Positions 49,213 through 57,758 are shown, counted from the first letter of the stretch. The stretch is DNA of 64,000 bases from VAXT01 sp963794605 (GCA_963794605.1 CAWCEN010000002.1:372001-436000); one strand, 5' to 3'. The notes: generated from the sequence alone by a model not told the origin. Translations and numbers: made by a program.

Positions 49213-49698
49213 TTGGAGATCAGGGAGCTTCGGGAGGAGGACTGGCCGGCCGTGCGGGAGATCTTCGAACAGGGCATCGCCGGCAAGAACGCGACCTTCG
49301 AGACCGAGGCTCCCTCGTGGGAAGCATGGAACCGCTCGCAGCTCGACGGCCATCGGTGGGTGGCCGTCGAGGGCGAGCAGGTCGTGGGCTGGGTCGCGGC
49401 GCACCCTGTTTCGATGCGGCCCTGCTACCGCGGAGTCGTCGAGCACAGCGTCTATGTGGACGACGCCTGGCAGGGAAGAGGCATCGGGCGTGCGTTGCTC
49501 GAGCGGTTGTTCGAGAGCACCGAGGAGGACGGGATCTGGACGATCCAGACCGGGGTGTTCCCGGAGAACGAGGCGAGCCTGGCGTTGCACGTCAAGTGCG
49601 GCTTCCGGGTCGTAGGCACGCAGGAGCGGCTGGGGAAGCTGGACGGCGTCTGGCGCGACGTCGTCGTCATCGAACGACGAAGCGAGGTAGTGACATGA
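49213..49698 (+). CDS. Phosphinothricin/methionine-sulfoximine-type GNAT acetyltransferase
   Basis: 161 aa from TTG 49213, four bases after the GS stop. It reads as a PAT/MddA-type acetyltransferase: EIRELREEDWPAVREIFEQG, SVYVDDAWQGRGIGRALLER (acetyl-CoA loop), and the diagnostic end VFPENEASLALHVKCGFRVV then KLDGVWRDVVVIER. Such enzymes acetylate phosphinothricin and methionine sulfoximine, both glutamine synthetase inhibitors, which makes the place right behind GS notable. Its stop overlaps the PII start (ATGA). Confidence 0.88.
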   Translation: MEIRELREEDWPAVREIFEQGIAGKNATFETEAPSWEAWNRSQLDGHRWVAVEGEQVVGWVAAHPVSMRPCYRGVVEHSVYVDDAWQGRGIGRALLERLFESTEEDGIWTIQTGVFPENEASLALHVKCGFRVVGTQERLGKLDGVWRDVVVIERRSEVVT

Positions 49699-50045
49699 CG
49701 AAGGTGGAGGCGGTGGTGATCCGCGAGCGCGTCGAGATAGTGATCGACGCGGTCGAGGCTGAGACGGGGCACGTCGGCGTGACCGTGGTCGAGGCGATCG
49801 GCCACGGGCGGCAGCGCGGAGTGACCCACGAGTACCGCGGGCGCGTGTTCGAGTCGCGGTTTTTGCCCAAGGCGCTGCTCACGTTCGTGGTCGAGGACTT
49901 GCTCGCACAGGCTGTCGTTGCCGCGATCGCCGACGCCGCCCGCTCGGGCCACGAATCGGGCGACGGGATCGTCTGGACGTCGCCCATCGAGCACGTCACG
50001 CACAATCGGACGGGGCTCCCGCTCGGCGAGGTGGAAGTCGCATGA
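49695..50045 (+). CDS. glnK: Nitrogen regulatory protein PII
   Basis: 116 aa. PII fold with MTKVEAVVIRERVEIVIDAV, GVTVVEAIGHGRQRG (T-loop base), EYRGRVFESRFLPK and the C-terminal SGHESGDGIVWTSPIEHVTH then RTG. The T-loop residue aligned with the uridylylated Tyr51 is Phe52 (YRGRVF), while Tyr46 is kept. So it should sense 2-oxoglutarate and ATP/ADP but not be uridylylated at that site. Position between GS and amt, with 4-base overlaps both sides, gives the usual role of gating the transporter. Confidence 0.9.
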   Translation: MTKVEAVVIRERVEIVIDAVEAETGHVGVTVVEAIGHGRQRGVTHEYRGRVFESRFLPKALLTFVVEDLLAQAVVAAIADAARSGHESGDGIVWTSPIEHVTHNRTGLPLGEVEVA

Positions 50046-51436
50046 AGACCGCCGACCTCGTGATCGCAGTCAACACGGTCTGGGTCGTGCTCGCGGCCGT
50101 GCTGGTCATGTTCATGCAGGCCGGTTTCGCCTTCCTCGAGGCAGGCCTGACGCGTATGAAGAACGCGGCGCACATCGCCGGCAAGAACGTGCTCATCTTC
50201 GGGGTCTGCTCGATCGTCTACTGGGCGGTCGGCTTCGGGCTCGCCTTCGGCAACGGCAACGGGCTGATCGGCACGAGCGGCTTCTTCCCCTCGACCGACG
50301 AGCTCCTCTCGATCGGCGCGGCGCCGTTCACGTTCTTCACGACGATTCCCGGCTCGGCCGCCTACCTGTTCGAGGTCGTCTTCGCAGGCGTTTCGCTGGC
50401 GATCGTGTGGGGCGCGATGGCCGAGCGCGCGAAGCTCTGGGTCTACCTCGTCTTCGGCGTCTTCTTCACGCTGCTCTACTCGGTTGTCTCGCACTGGATC
50501 TGGCACTCGGGCGGATGGCTGTTCTCGCTCGGGATGCAGGACTTCGCCGGCTCGACGGTCGTGCACTACCAAGGGGCGCTCGCGGCGCTGGCGGGCGCGC
50601 TGCTGCTCGGGCCGCGGATCGGCAAGTTCGGCCACGACGGGCGCGCAAACCCGATTCCGGGCCACAACATGCCCTACGCGGTGCTCGGAACGCTGATCCT
50701 CTGGTTCGGCTGGTTCGGCTTCAACCCGGGCTCGACGCTCGGCGTCGTGACCGGCGACAAGATCGGCTACTTCGCATACGTGGCGCTGACGACGAACCTC
50801 GCAGCCGCGGCCGGCGCGCTCGGCGGGATCGGCGCCGCGTGGCTCGTGCTCCGCAAGCCGGACGTGTCGATGATGTTGAACGGCGTCATCGCCGCCCTCG
50901 TCGCGATCACTGCCGCATCGGGCTTCGTCGCGCCGTGGTCCGCAGTCGTGATCGGCGCGGTCGCGGGGTCGATCGCGGTCGTCGGCGTGCTCGGGGTCGA
51001 GCGAATCGGGATCGACGACCCAATCGGCGCCGTCGCAGTGCACGGGATGGCCGGCGTCTGGGGGACGCTCGCGGTCGGCCTCTTCGCTGTGCCTGCGCTC
51101 GCATCGAACCTCGCCACCGGGTCGGGCGGCCTCTTCTACACCGGCAGTTTCCACCAGCTGGGAGTGCAGGCGCTCGGGCTGGCCGCGGTCGGTGCGTTCA
51201 CGTTCACGATGTCCTTCGGCTGCTTGTGGGCGATGAACCGGCTGTGGGGCATCCGGGTCGAGGAGCACGTCGAGACGGCGGGCCTGGACGTCGCCGAGCA
51301 CGGCATGTGGGGCTATCCCGAGTTCTACATCCCGGTCCCCGGCGGATACGGGACTGAATCGCACAGCCACCTGCTCGGGCACGCTCATCGGGACGAGGCG
51401 ATCTCCGAGCCTGTCGTAGAAGAGCAGGCTGCTTAG
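50042..51436 (+). CDS. amt: Ammonium transporter
   Basis: 464 aa, eleven membrane helices. VMFMQAGFAFLEAGLTRMKN, FDFAGSTV-type QDFAGSTVVHYQGALAALAG with the first pore His, FNPGSTLGV and AVHGMAGVWGTLAVGLF with the second His are typical of Amt. The cytoplasmic tail (about 55 residues, acidic, HSHLLGHAHRDE) is unusual in its His cluster. Last gene of the operon, overlapping PII (ATGA). Confidence 0.94.
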   Translation: MKTADLVIAVNTVWVVLAAVLVMFMQAGFAFLEAGLTRMKNAAHIAGKNVLIFGVCSIVYWAVGFGLAFGNGNGLIGTSGFFPSTDELLSIGAAPFTFFTTIPGSAAYLFEVVFAGVSLAIVWGAMAERAKLWVYLVFGVFFTLLYSVVSHWIWHSGGWLFSLGMQDFAGSTVVHYQGALAALAGALLLGPRIGKFGHDGRANPIPGHNMPYAVLGTLILWFGWFGFNPGSTLGVVTGDKIGYFAYVALTTNLAAAAGALGGIGAAWLVLRKPDVSMMLNGVIAALVAITAASGFVAPWSAVVIGAVAGSIAVVGVLGVERIGIDDPIGAVAVHGMAGVWGTLAVGLFAVPALASNLATGSGGLFYTGSFHQLGVQALGLAAVGAFTFTMSFGCLWAMNRLWGIRVEEHVETAGLDVAEHGMWGYPEFYIPVPGGYGTESHSHLLGHAHRDEAISEPVVEEQAA

Positions 51437-51439
51437 GCT

Positions 51440-52158
51440 CTAGCCGGGCGAGCCCGAAGGCGTGTCCGTCGTGCTGGCAGGTGGATCAGCCTGCTCCGGC
51501 TTCTCTGAATCGCGAGTCCGATCGTCGGTTGCGTCGTCGCCGTCTCGCTGCTGCGGGAACCGGGCATCGGCCGCTCTGGCTACGTCTTCAACGCGGGCTG
51601 CAAACTCGCGGATCTCGCCCAGAAGCGCGCCGCGGTCCTGCCGGATGCTTTCGGTGTCGGCCTCCAGCTCCCGGAGACGGGCCTCGGCTTCTTCCTGCAG
51701 CGCAGTTCACCTCTTCCTGTGTCCGCTGGAGATGCTCCGCCGCTTCCTTCCGCGCCTTCCCGACCGTGTCCTTCGCCTCGGCCTTCGACCGAGTCACGAT
51801 GTCGCTCGACTCGGCCTTCGCTTTGGTGACGATCTCCTCGGCTTCGCTCTTCGCACGCGAGGCTGGTCTCTTCGGCGTCGCGCCGCGCGGCGACCCTGAT
51901 CTGTTCGGCACTCTGCCCTGCGCTCTCGAGCACGCTCTTCGTCTGCTCGCCGACCTTCTCGAGCGCATCCTTGACCGCGGCTTCGGGCGAGCGACTCGTC
52001 TCTAGCTGTGCCAGCACTTCCCGGACACGGCTCACATAACTGTCGACGGCTTCGCGATCGTACCCGCGCATCGAAACGGGAAAGTCGGCGTCCTCGATCG
52101 TGTTCGTAACCGTCTGACTGCCGTTCTGGCCGCGGTCCACAGCTTCACCGCTACTCAT
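51440..52158 (-). pseudogene. Coiled-coil (DivIVA-like) protein with two frameshifts
   Basis: From ATG 52158 the protein begins like its neighbour (DFPVSMRGYDREAVDSYVSR, VREVLAQLETSRSPEAAVKD). It shifts frame at 51864 into SRAKSEAEEIVTKAKAESSD, then at 51704 into LQEEAEARLRELEADTESIR, ending in an acidic Pro-rich tail (QADPPASTTDTPSGSPG). Removing one base at each site gives a continuous 238-aa coiled coil. The N-terminal FPxxxRGYxxxxVDxYV motif is that of DivIVA/GpsB-type membrane-curvature proteins. Real decay or sequence error cannot be separated here. Confidence 0.75.
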
Positions 52159-52783
52159 GGTCGCGAGTATGACGAGAACTCAATGGAACGGTCGGGCGGG
52201 TGCCGGCGACTGAGACCGCCTCTTGGAGTCGCGCCGAAATCTCGCGAAGGTCGTCGACCAGGCCGCGGCGTTCGCTCCAGACGGTTTCCGTGTCCGTGCG
52301 GAGGTCGTCCAGCCACTCCTGAGCCTCATTGCGCAGGTTCGCGATCTCTTCCTGCGCGAGCCGAAGCTGCTCTGCGGCTTGTGCCCGCGAATCCGCGACG
52401 ATCCGCTCCGCCTCGGCTCCTGCCTTCGCGACGTGCTCGTCCGCCTCGGCTTTCGCACCGTCCGCCGCGGTGCTGGCGTTGACGACGATGTCCGCAGCCT
52501 CGGCCTTCGCCTTGTTCATGAGCTCTTCGGCCTCCCGCTGCGCGGCAGCCACGATCTCAGCCCCCGTCTCGTGAGCCTGCGTGAGAATGGCGCTCCGTTC
52601 CTCCCCGGTGCGCTCGAGCGCGTGCGAAACCGCATCTCGCGGCGAGCGCGTCGCCTCCAGTTCCGCGATCAGGCGGTTGATCCGCGTGACGTACGCGTCG
52701 ACTGCGCGACGCTCGTAGCCGCGGCGCGCCATCGGGAAGGAGACATTGCGAATCGCCGCCGGAATGCGTCCGTGCTCACTCAA
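52151..52783 (-). CDS. DivIVA-like coiled-coil protein
   Basis: 210 aa from TTG 52783 with AGGG seven to eleven bases upstream. The N-terminus NVSFPMARRGYERRAVDAYV matches the DivIVA lipid-binding motif. A long alanine- and glutamate-rich coiled coil follows (EADEHVAKAGAEAERIVADS, AQAAEQLRLAQEEIANLRNE), and the end is Ser/Thr-rich. It may recruit division or polar-growth proteins. Its frameshifted paralogue follows with an 8-base overlap. Confidence 0.75.
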   Translation of the reverse strand: MSEHGRIPAAIRNVSFPMARRGYERRAVDAYVTRINRLIAELEATRSPRDAVSHALERTGEERSAILTQAHETGAEIVAAAQREAEELMNKAKAEAADIVVNASTAADGAKAEADEHVAKAGAEAERIVADSRAQAAEQLRLAQEEIANLRNEAQEWLDDLRTDTETVWSERRGLVDDLREISARLQEAVSVAGTRPTVPLSSRHTRDHE

Positions 52784-52832
52784 CCCTCAACCCTGCCAAG
52801 GCGATTGGCGCATCTGTCGTAATGCCAGGACC

Positions 52833-53348
52833 CTAGTGGACCACGAGCACCTTGAGGATGACGATGCTCAGTCCGAGCAGTAGATTCAGGCCGACCACGA
52901 CCGCTGTGCCCGTTCCGCTCAACTGCTCGAGCCGCGCGTAGCGCACTCCCTGAACGGTCAGCGCCGCGACGCCGAGCCCCAGCGCTAGCCAAACGGCCGC
53001 CGAGCCGCCGATCACTCCGACGGCGCCGAGCACTAGGGCGAGTGCCGGGAGGACGACGGCGAGCCCGATCGCCCGCTCGCGATGGGCGATCTGCCCGAGC
53101 TCGGCCGCGGTCAGGCGCCTGCGGAGCTGGAGGCTCTCGGCGAGCCCGTGCGCGTAGATGTGCGAGGCCCAGAAGACGAGCGTGGTCACGACGACGACCG
53201 CGAAGAAGTTCCAGAGCTTGTCCCGGAATGCAGGCGCCCCCGCGACCAGCGTCGCCATGACGATGATCGTCCCGTACACAGTCCCCGCGATCGTTTCGGA
53301 CGAGCCCGCGAGTAGTTCCCGGAACGCCCGCGAGGACGGTTTAACCAA
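52833..53348 (-). CDS. Multi-pass membrane protein of unknown function
   Basis: 171 aa from TTG 53348, overlapping the cupin stop. About five membrane helices (GTVYGTIIVMATLVAGAP, FFAVVVVTTLVFWASHIYAH, AIGLAVVLPALALVLGAVGV, AAVWLALGLGVAALTVQG, LNLLLGLSIVILKVLVVH). The SH-I-YAHGL stretch recalls VIT-like or DUF membrane families but no assignment is safe. Confidence 0.65.
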   Translation of the reverse strand: MVKPSSRAFRELLAGSSETIAGTVYGTIIVMATLVAGAPAFRDKLWNFFAVVVVTTLVFWASHIYAHGLAESLQLRRRLTAAELGQIAHRERAIGLAVVLPALALVLGAVGVIGGSAAVWLALGLGVAALTVQGVRYARLEQLSGTGTAVVVGLNLLLGLSIVILKVLVVH

Positions 53349-53901
53349 TCGGAAGCCAGCCGTCGCGATAGCCCGTCGGCTCCGAGCTGGGCCAAGGCAC
53401 GTCCGCGTCGGCGACGTCCTGTGCTGTCTCGGGCGGACTCGCCTTGTGCTTGCGCGCGACCTCGTCTGCAACGTATTCGCCGTACGGGCCGAACGCCTGG
53501 TTCTCGCGCGAGCTCATGGCGACCACGACGCAGGGCCCGTCGCCCGCGCCGACGATCACATGCTTGGTCTTCGGAGGGCAGTGCACGAAGTCCCACTGGC
53601 GCAGGGGCCGCTCCTGGCCCTCGATGACCAGGAGCGCCTCGCCAGAGATGACGAGAAACGCCTCGGCCTCGGTCTCCCAGTGGTACAGCGAGTTCGGCTC
53701 GCCCGGCTCGAGCACCGCGAGCTGGACGCCGAGCATCGGGAAGAGCGTGTCAGCCTCCCACTCGGTTTTGCCCGTGAACGACACCGATTGTCGACCCGGG
53801 CGCGCCCACCAGCGAGCGTCGCGTGCGTTCAGGACGAACCAGCCCGCCTCACCCGCCACGAGACCTTGCTCCGTCTTCTCGAGCGGTGCCTCAGGGACCA
53901 C
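53341..53901 (-). CDS. Cupin-domain protein
   Basis: 186 aa. One cupin barrel: LEPGEPNSLYHWETEAEAFL contributes metal ligands (His, Glu, Glu), then LVIEGQERPLRQWDFVHCPP KTKH supplies the second motif with its His. Similar proteins are isomerases, dioxygenases or sugar epimerase-like. GTG start overlaps the collagen-like gene by 11 bases; the N-terminus LVAGEAGWFVLNARDARWW is typical of a long-cupin subfamily. Confidence 0.8.
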   Translation of the reverse strand: MVPEAPLEKTEQGLVAGEAGWFVLNARDARWWARPGRQSVSFTGKTEWEADTLFPMLGVQLAVLEPGEPNSLYHWETEAEAFLVISGEALLVIEGQERPLRQWDFVHCPPKTKHVIVGAGDGPCVVVAMSSRENQAFGPYGEYVADEVARKHKASPPETAQDVADADVPWPSSEPTGYRDGWLPIG

Positions 53902-54514
53902 TGAGGTTCCCGATCGTCAGCGCGACGAGGTCCGATGAATTAGCCGTCGGGCGAGGCTGGTTCGGATTGTCGACCCAGCACCCGATGTAGACGGATCCCG
54001 GAGCGAGGAAGGTCGCCGCGAAGGCCAACGGAAGTGTCGCCCGGCCCACGGAGCCGACACCGATCCCAACATGCAGGATGGCCGGGACGCCGAGGAGAGG
54101 CCCCAGCGATCCGGGGCCGTGCGCCTGACAGAAGACGACCGCGTCGACGCCTCCCTGGATGGACACCTGGCCGTTGAACGCGTACTTGCCGGCAGGCAGC
54201 GCGCCGCTCGCGAGCACGGTCGTCGCCGTCTCGGCGCTCGTCCCCGTGATCTGAACCGGGTTCGCGCTCCGCGCCTCGAAACCGTTCGGGAGGCCGCCCG
54301 CCGGGCCGGTGTCGCCCTTGGTCCCCGGCGGTCCCTGGAAGCCTCGAAGCCCGCGCGGGCCCCGGGGGCCTCTCTTGCCGCGGGCCGGCTTCGACGCCTT
54401 TCCGACGCGCACGATCTTCGTCACGGTGTTCTGCGCGGCGTTCCCTAGCGGTGTGGCGCCGAGCAGCGCAACGACCAGTGCGGCTGCGGCGAGTGCGACG
54501 GCGAGGCGCTGCAA
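53891..54514 (-). CDS. Secreted protein with collagen-like stalk
   Basis: 207 aa. A signal peptide (RLAVALAAAALVVALLGATP) is followed by a basic linker and a short collagen-like Gly-X-Y stretch (GPRGPRGLRGFQGPPGTKGD TGPAGG, residues about 49-74). A beta-rich C-terminal domain follows (ITGTSAETATTVLASGALPA, FNGQVSIQGGVDAVVFCQAH, VYIGCWVDNP) with two cysteines. Probably trimeric and surface-exposed. TTG start; an upstream start is not obvious. Confidence 0.75.
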   Translation of the reverse strand: MQRLAVALAAAALVVALLGATPLGNAAQNTVTKIVRVGKASKPARGKRGPRGPRGLRGFQGPPGTKGDTGPAGGLPNGFEARSANPVQITGTSAETATTVLASGALPAGKYAFNGQVSIQGGVDAVVFCQAHGPGSLGPLLGVPAILHVGIGVGSVGRATLPLAFAATFLAPGSVYIGCWVDNPNQPRPTANSSDLVALTIGNLSGP

Positions 54515-54549
54515 GGCGCTTTGAAGCTAGCACCGTGCCGGGCTGTTGC

Positions 54550-55250
54550 CTACCCGATCGCGAACGTCACGCGGACCGTCGCCTGGACCTGCTGCTTCCC
54601 CGGCTCGATCTGAGCGTCGGCGCTTCTCTTCGCGAGCGCGACGGAGTAGTACGGCTCCGGCGCGTTGCCGTTCTCGGTGATCGCGGTCACCGGGCCGAGC
54701 TGGACTCCCGCGGCCTCGGCGAGGACACGCGCCTTCGCGCGGGCGTCGTCGACGGCGGCGCGGAGAGCCTTCGCTTGCTGCTCGTCCGCGTCGGAGCGAC
54801 TGAGCGTCGGCCCGTAGACGTCGTTCGCGCCCGCATTCGACGCCGCGTCGAGCACCGCGCCGGCTTTCGAGAGATCGCGGATCATGACGGACACCGAGTT
54901 GTGGGCCGAGTAGCCGTCGGGCGCCCATCGTCCGAGTACGTCTGCGACAGCGAGACGTCCTGCGTCTGCACGTCCTTCTTGGCGACACCGGCGGAGAAGA
55001 GCGCGTCGAGCATACGGCGCATTCGTTCGGAGTTTGCCGCGAGGGCTTCGCGCGCTGTCGGGGCTCGAGACTGGACGCCGAGCGTGAACTCGGCCTGGTC
55101 GGGCACCGTCTCTACGGTTCCGGTTCCGCTGACCGTGATCCCGCCCTCCGACTCGGAGGCGCCGCCGGCTAGGTCCGGCCGTCCGACTCCAGCGAGGGCA
55201 ACGACTGCGGCTCCGACCGCGACCAGCGCGGCGATACGGATCGGCTTCAT
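54550..55250 (-). pseudogene. SIMPL (DUF541) domain secreted protein, frameshifted
   Basis: ATG 55250 begins a signal peptide (IRIAALVAVGAAVVALAGVG) and the SIMPL start GGITVSGTGTVETVPDQAEF TLGVQ. At about 54925, after SLSQTYSDDG, one base is missing. The other frame then gives APDGYSAHNSVSVMIRDLSK and continues to VRVTFAIG at 54550. With one base restored it is a whole about 233-aa SIMPL protein. Real decay or sequence error. Confidence 0.8.
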
Positions 55251-55314
55251 GACTGCTCCTTTCGAACGCTCGGTCCAATACGCCGCGGAGGCTCGTCCTC
55301 GTCACACTGCACGC

Positions 55315-56013
55315 GTGCGCTACCAGTTCGTCGATTGCCGCTGGGATCTGAGTGACCGGAGCCGCGGGCGGGAGCTCTACGTCAACGGGCACATCCCAGG
55401 CGCGTCGTTCCTCGACGTGGACGACGACCTCGCCGCCCCTCCGGGCATCCGCGGGCGGCACCCTTTGCCCGAGCCCGACACGTTCGCCGAAGCGGCTGGC
55501 CGCGCGGGAATCGGCGCGGGCGTGTTCGTCGTCGCGTACGGCCTGATGGGCGGCGCCGAGCGGCTCTGGTGGCTCCTGCGGCACTTCGGGCACGACGACT
55601 GCGCGGTGATCGACCTCGACGCCTGGCTCGGCCCGCTCAGTGCGGGCGAAGAGGAGATCGAGCCTGTCGTGTTCGAGCCGCGGCCGCGCTCCGACGACAC
55701 GATCGAGGCGGACGAGCTCGTGTCGCGGCTCGGCGAGCTCGTCGTCGTCGACGCCCGCTTCCCCGAGCGTTTCAGGGGCGAGCCGAACCCGGTCGACAGG
55801 GTGCCGGGCCGCATCCCGGGCGCGCTGAACGCCCCGTGGGACGAGCCCGTGCCCGACTTGCCGGCAGGCGAGCTCGTCGCCTACTGCGGCTCAGGGGTCA
55901 CATCGTCCGTGACCGTGCACCGCCTGGCCCTCGCAGGGCGGGACGCAAGGCTCTACCCGGGCTCGTGGAGCGAGTGGGAGCAGCGGCCCGACCTCCCGGT
56001 CGAGAAGGCCTAG
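55315..56013 (+). CDS. Tandem-rhodanese sulfurtransferase
   Basis: 232 aa. Two rhodanese domains: an N-terminal one (VDCRWDLSDRSRG, YVNGHIPGASFLDVD) and a C-terminal one with VDARFPERFRGE, the active-site loop VAYCGSGVTSSVT with Cys, and LYPGSWSEWEQRPDLPVE at the end. It transfers sulfur from thiosulfate or mercaptopyruvate. It is shorter than the usual about 280 aa, with a trimmed inter-domain part. Its TAG shares CTAG with the convergent DUF2199 gene. Confidence 0.9.
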   Translation: MRYQFVDCRWDLSDRSRGRELYVNGHIPGASFLDVDDDLAAPPGIRGRHPLPEPDTFAEAAGRAGIGAGVFVVAYGLMGGAERLWWLLRHFGHDDCAVIDLDAWLGPLSAGEEEIEPVVFEPRPRSDDTIEADELVSRLGELVVVDARFPERFRGEPNPVDRVPGRIPGALNAPWDEPVPDLPAGELVAYCGSGVTSSVTVHRLALAGRDARLYPGSWSEWEQRPDLPVEKA

Positions 56014-56513
56014 CTCACAGTGGCGGCGAGCTCGTGGACACGCTCGAACGTTATTCCGGAGACCTGATCCGCCGAGAGCGGGTGACCCGCCGATCGCACC
56101 GAAATCGATGGGACGCGATTCAGCTCTTGGAGTTGAAGCTCGCATTCGAGCCCTACCGTCGAGACGTACGGTTCGAGCTCGTTCGCCAGCAGGCCCGTGA
56201 ACGGCGGCTCTTCGCGGCCTCGCGTGTCCCACCAGAGGTCGCCGATTCTCCGAAACGCCTGCTCGTCGACCTCGACCCAGGCGCCGTAGGCAAAGTGGTC
56301 GTCCACGTTGCGGATCGGGAGCTCGACAAGCCCGCGAACGAAGAACCTGGCATCCGACGAGTCGGGATCGAGGACGCAGGCATCGTCTCCGAGGTCCGCC
56401 CGTTTGGCCCGTTCTTCGTCAGCGAGCTCGAAGACCGGGTCCGGGAACTGCGCCCGGATGTCCAGCATCTCCTCGTCGTGCTGCTCGCCGCAGAAGCTGC
56501 AGACGAAGCCCAA
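56010..56513 (-). CDS. DUF2199 family protein
   Basis: 167 aa. A zinc-knuckle start (MGFVCSFCGEQHDEEMLDIR), then FPDPVFELADEERAKRADLG DDACVLD, FFVRGLVELPIRNVDDHFAY GAWVEVDEQAF and LYPS-like YVSTVGLECELQLQEL, in the order seen in DUF2199. TTG start, four bases after the HNH gene's end. Role unknown. Confidence 0.78.
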   Translation of the reverse strand: MGFVCSFCGEQHDEEMLDIRAQFPDPVFELADEERAKRADLGDDACVLDPDSSDARFFVRGLVELPIRNVDDHFAYGAWVEVDEQAFRRIGDLWWDTRGREEPPFTGLLANELEPYVSTVGLECELQLQELNRVPSISVRSAGHPLSADQVSGITFERVHELAATVS

Positions 56514-56516
56514 GGC

Positions 56517-57032
56517 CTACACCGCGGAGTCGGCTAGGTCCGGCAGATACTGGCGCCAGCCATGCGGGATCTTCGGCGCGGCGAGGCGGATGAAGAGCAC
56601 CGGCTGCGGAGGCCGCGGCGGCCGCTGGAGCACCATCGAGGCCTCCTCCAGGAGGCGGTTGCCCTTCTTCAGGTTGCACGGCGCGCACGAGGTGACGACG
56701 TTCTCCCAGACGGAATCACCGCCCCGGCTGCGCGGCACCACGTGGTCGAGCGTGAGGCGACCGGAGGTCGTGCCGCAGTAGACGCAGCGCCAGCCGTCGC
56801 GGGCAAATAGAGCCCGGCGGGAGATCTTCCGCTGGACGGCTCGCGGCACCTTCACGTACTGCACGAGCCGGATCACATGCGGCCACGGATATGTGCTGCT
56901 GGCCGAACGGAGCGGCTGCTCGAGCTCCTCGATCACTTCGGCCTTGCCCTTGAACACGAGCACATGCGCCCGTCTCACGGACGTCACGTTCAGCGGCTCG
57001 TAGCTCGCGTTCAGGACGAGAACCTGAGACAT
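56517..57032 (-). CDS. HNH endonuclease
   Basis: 171 aa from ATG 57032. An N-terminal module VLVLNASYEPLNVTSVRRAH VLVFKGKAEV is typical of this widespread actinobacterial family. The HNH core follows: CVYCGTTSGRLTLDHVVPRS, RGGDSVWENVVTSCAPCNLK KGN, with zinc Cys pairs and the catalytic DH. The biological role of this family is not established; mobile-element or repair functions are both proposed. Confidence 0.9.
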   Translation of the reverse strand: MSQVLVLNASYEPLNVTSVRRAHVLVFKGKAEVIEELEQPLRSASSTYPWPHVIRLVQYVKVPRAVQRKISRRALFARDGWRCVYCGTTSGRLTLDHVVPRSRGGDSVWENVVTSCAPCNLKKGNRLLEEASMVLQRPPRPPQPVLFIRLAAPKIPHGWRQYLPDLADSAV

Positions 57033-57131
57033 CGCCCGAAAATGTAGCGACCGCCCGCGAAAACACCGAGTTCTCGCTTCCCTGACCGAGAGGCGATTCG
57101 GCAGGGACGACCCACCTTTTAGGATGCGGCC

Positions 57132-57608
57132 GTGGGGTTGAGCGCGGCTGCGTGGATCGCAATCGGCGCGGCTTGCGTGGCCGTCGTCGCCCTCGGCGTG
57201 AGCGCGTACCTGTTCGTGCAGATCAGACGCGTGCGCGCGAACCAGCAAGTCCTGCTCGGTGGCGGAAAGGACGATCTCGTCGACTTCGCGGTCTCGCTCC
57301 AGGCGCGCATGGACGACCTGCACGGCGCCGTGTCCGAGGTCGCGGCCGCGCTGTCACGGGTCGATCGCCGCGTCGACGGGTCGATCACGAACACGTCGCT
57401 CGTCCGCTACGACGCCTACGAGGGAGCCGGCGGGCGCCAGTCGGCGTCGATCGCGCTCCTCGATTCAAGCCGCACCGGAGTCGTCGTCAGCGCGATCCAG
57501 GGCCGCGACTACGCCCGGATCTATGTAAAAGAGCTCGAGCGCGGCCAGCCGAACGTCGCCCTCTCGCCTGAAGAGCAGGCGGCGGTGGAAAAGGCGATGG
57601 CCGGATAG
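57132..57608 (+). CDS. DUF4446 family membrane protein
   Basis: 158 aa from GTG 57132. One N-terminal membrane helix (AAWIAIGAACVAVVALGVSA YLF), a coiled coil (VDFAVSLQARMDDLHGAVSE) and the conserved C-terminal sheet SLVRYDAYEGAGGRQSASIA LLDSSRTGVVVSAIQGRDYARIY. The RYDAF/Y...GG..S...ALLD pattern is the DUF4446 signature. Function unknown; common in firmicutes and actinobacteria. Confidence 0.82.
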   Translation: MGLSAAAWIAIGAACVAVVALGVSAYLFVQIRRVRANQQVLLGGGKDDLVDFAVSLQARMDDLHGAVSEVAAALSRVDRRVDGSITNTSLVRYDAYEGAGGRQSASIALLDSSRTGVVVSAIQGRDYARIYVKELERGQPNVALSPEEQAAVEKAMAG

Positions 57609-57633
57609 TCGCCGTCGGCTGAAGCCTCGGCTT

Positions 57634-57660
57634 CGCGGGGGAACCCCTGGTTCCCCCGCG
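57634..57660. terminator. Perfect 12-bp hairpin after DUF4446 gene
   Basis: CGCGGGGGAACC-cct-GGTTCCCCCGCG, 25 bases after the DUF4446 stop, between convergent genes. No T-run; likely a bidirectional stop or mRNA-stabilising stem. Confidence 0.6.
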
Positions 57661-57758
57661 GGCCCCCTCCTTGCCAACGGTGGTTCGACTCAGTCGCTTC
57701 AGGAGCCGCCGATTGTCCGTGCTTCCGCCCAGCGTTCCCTTGCGGTGATCGGCCTCCC

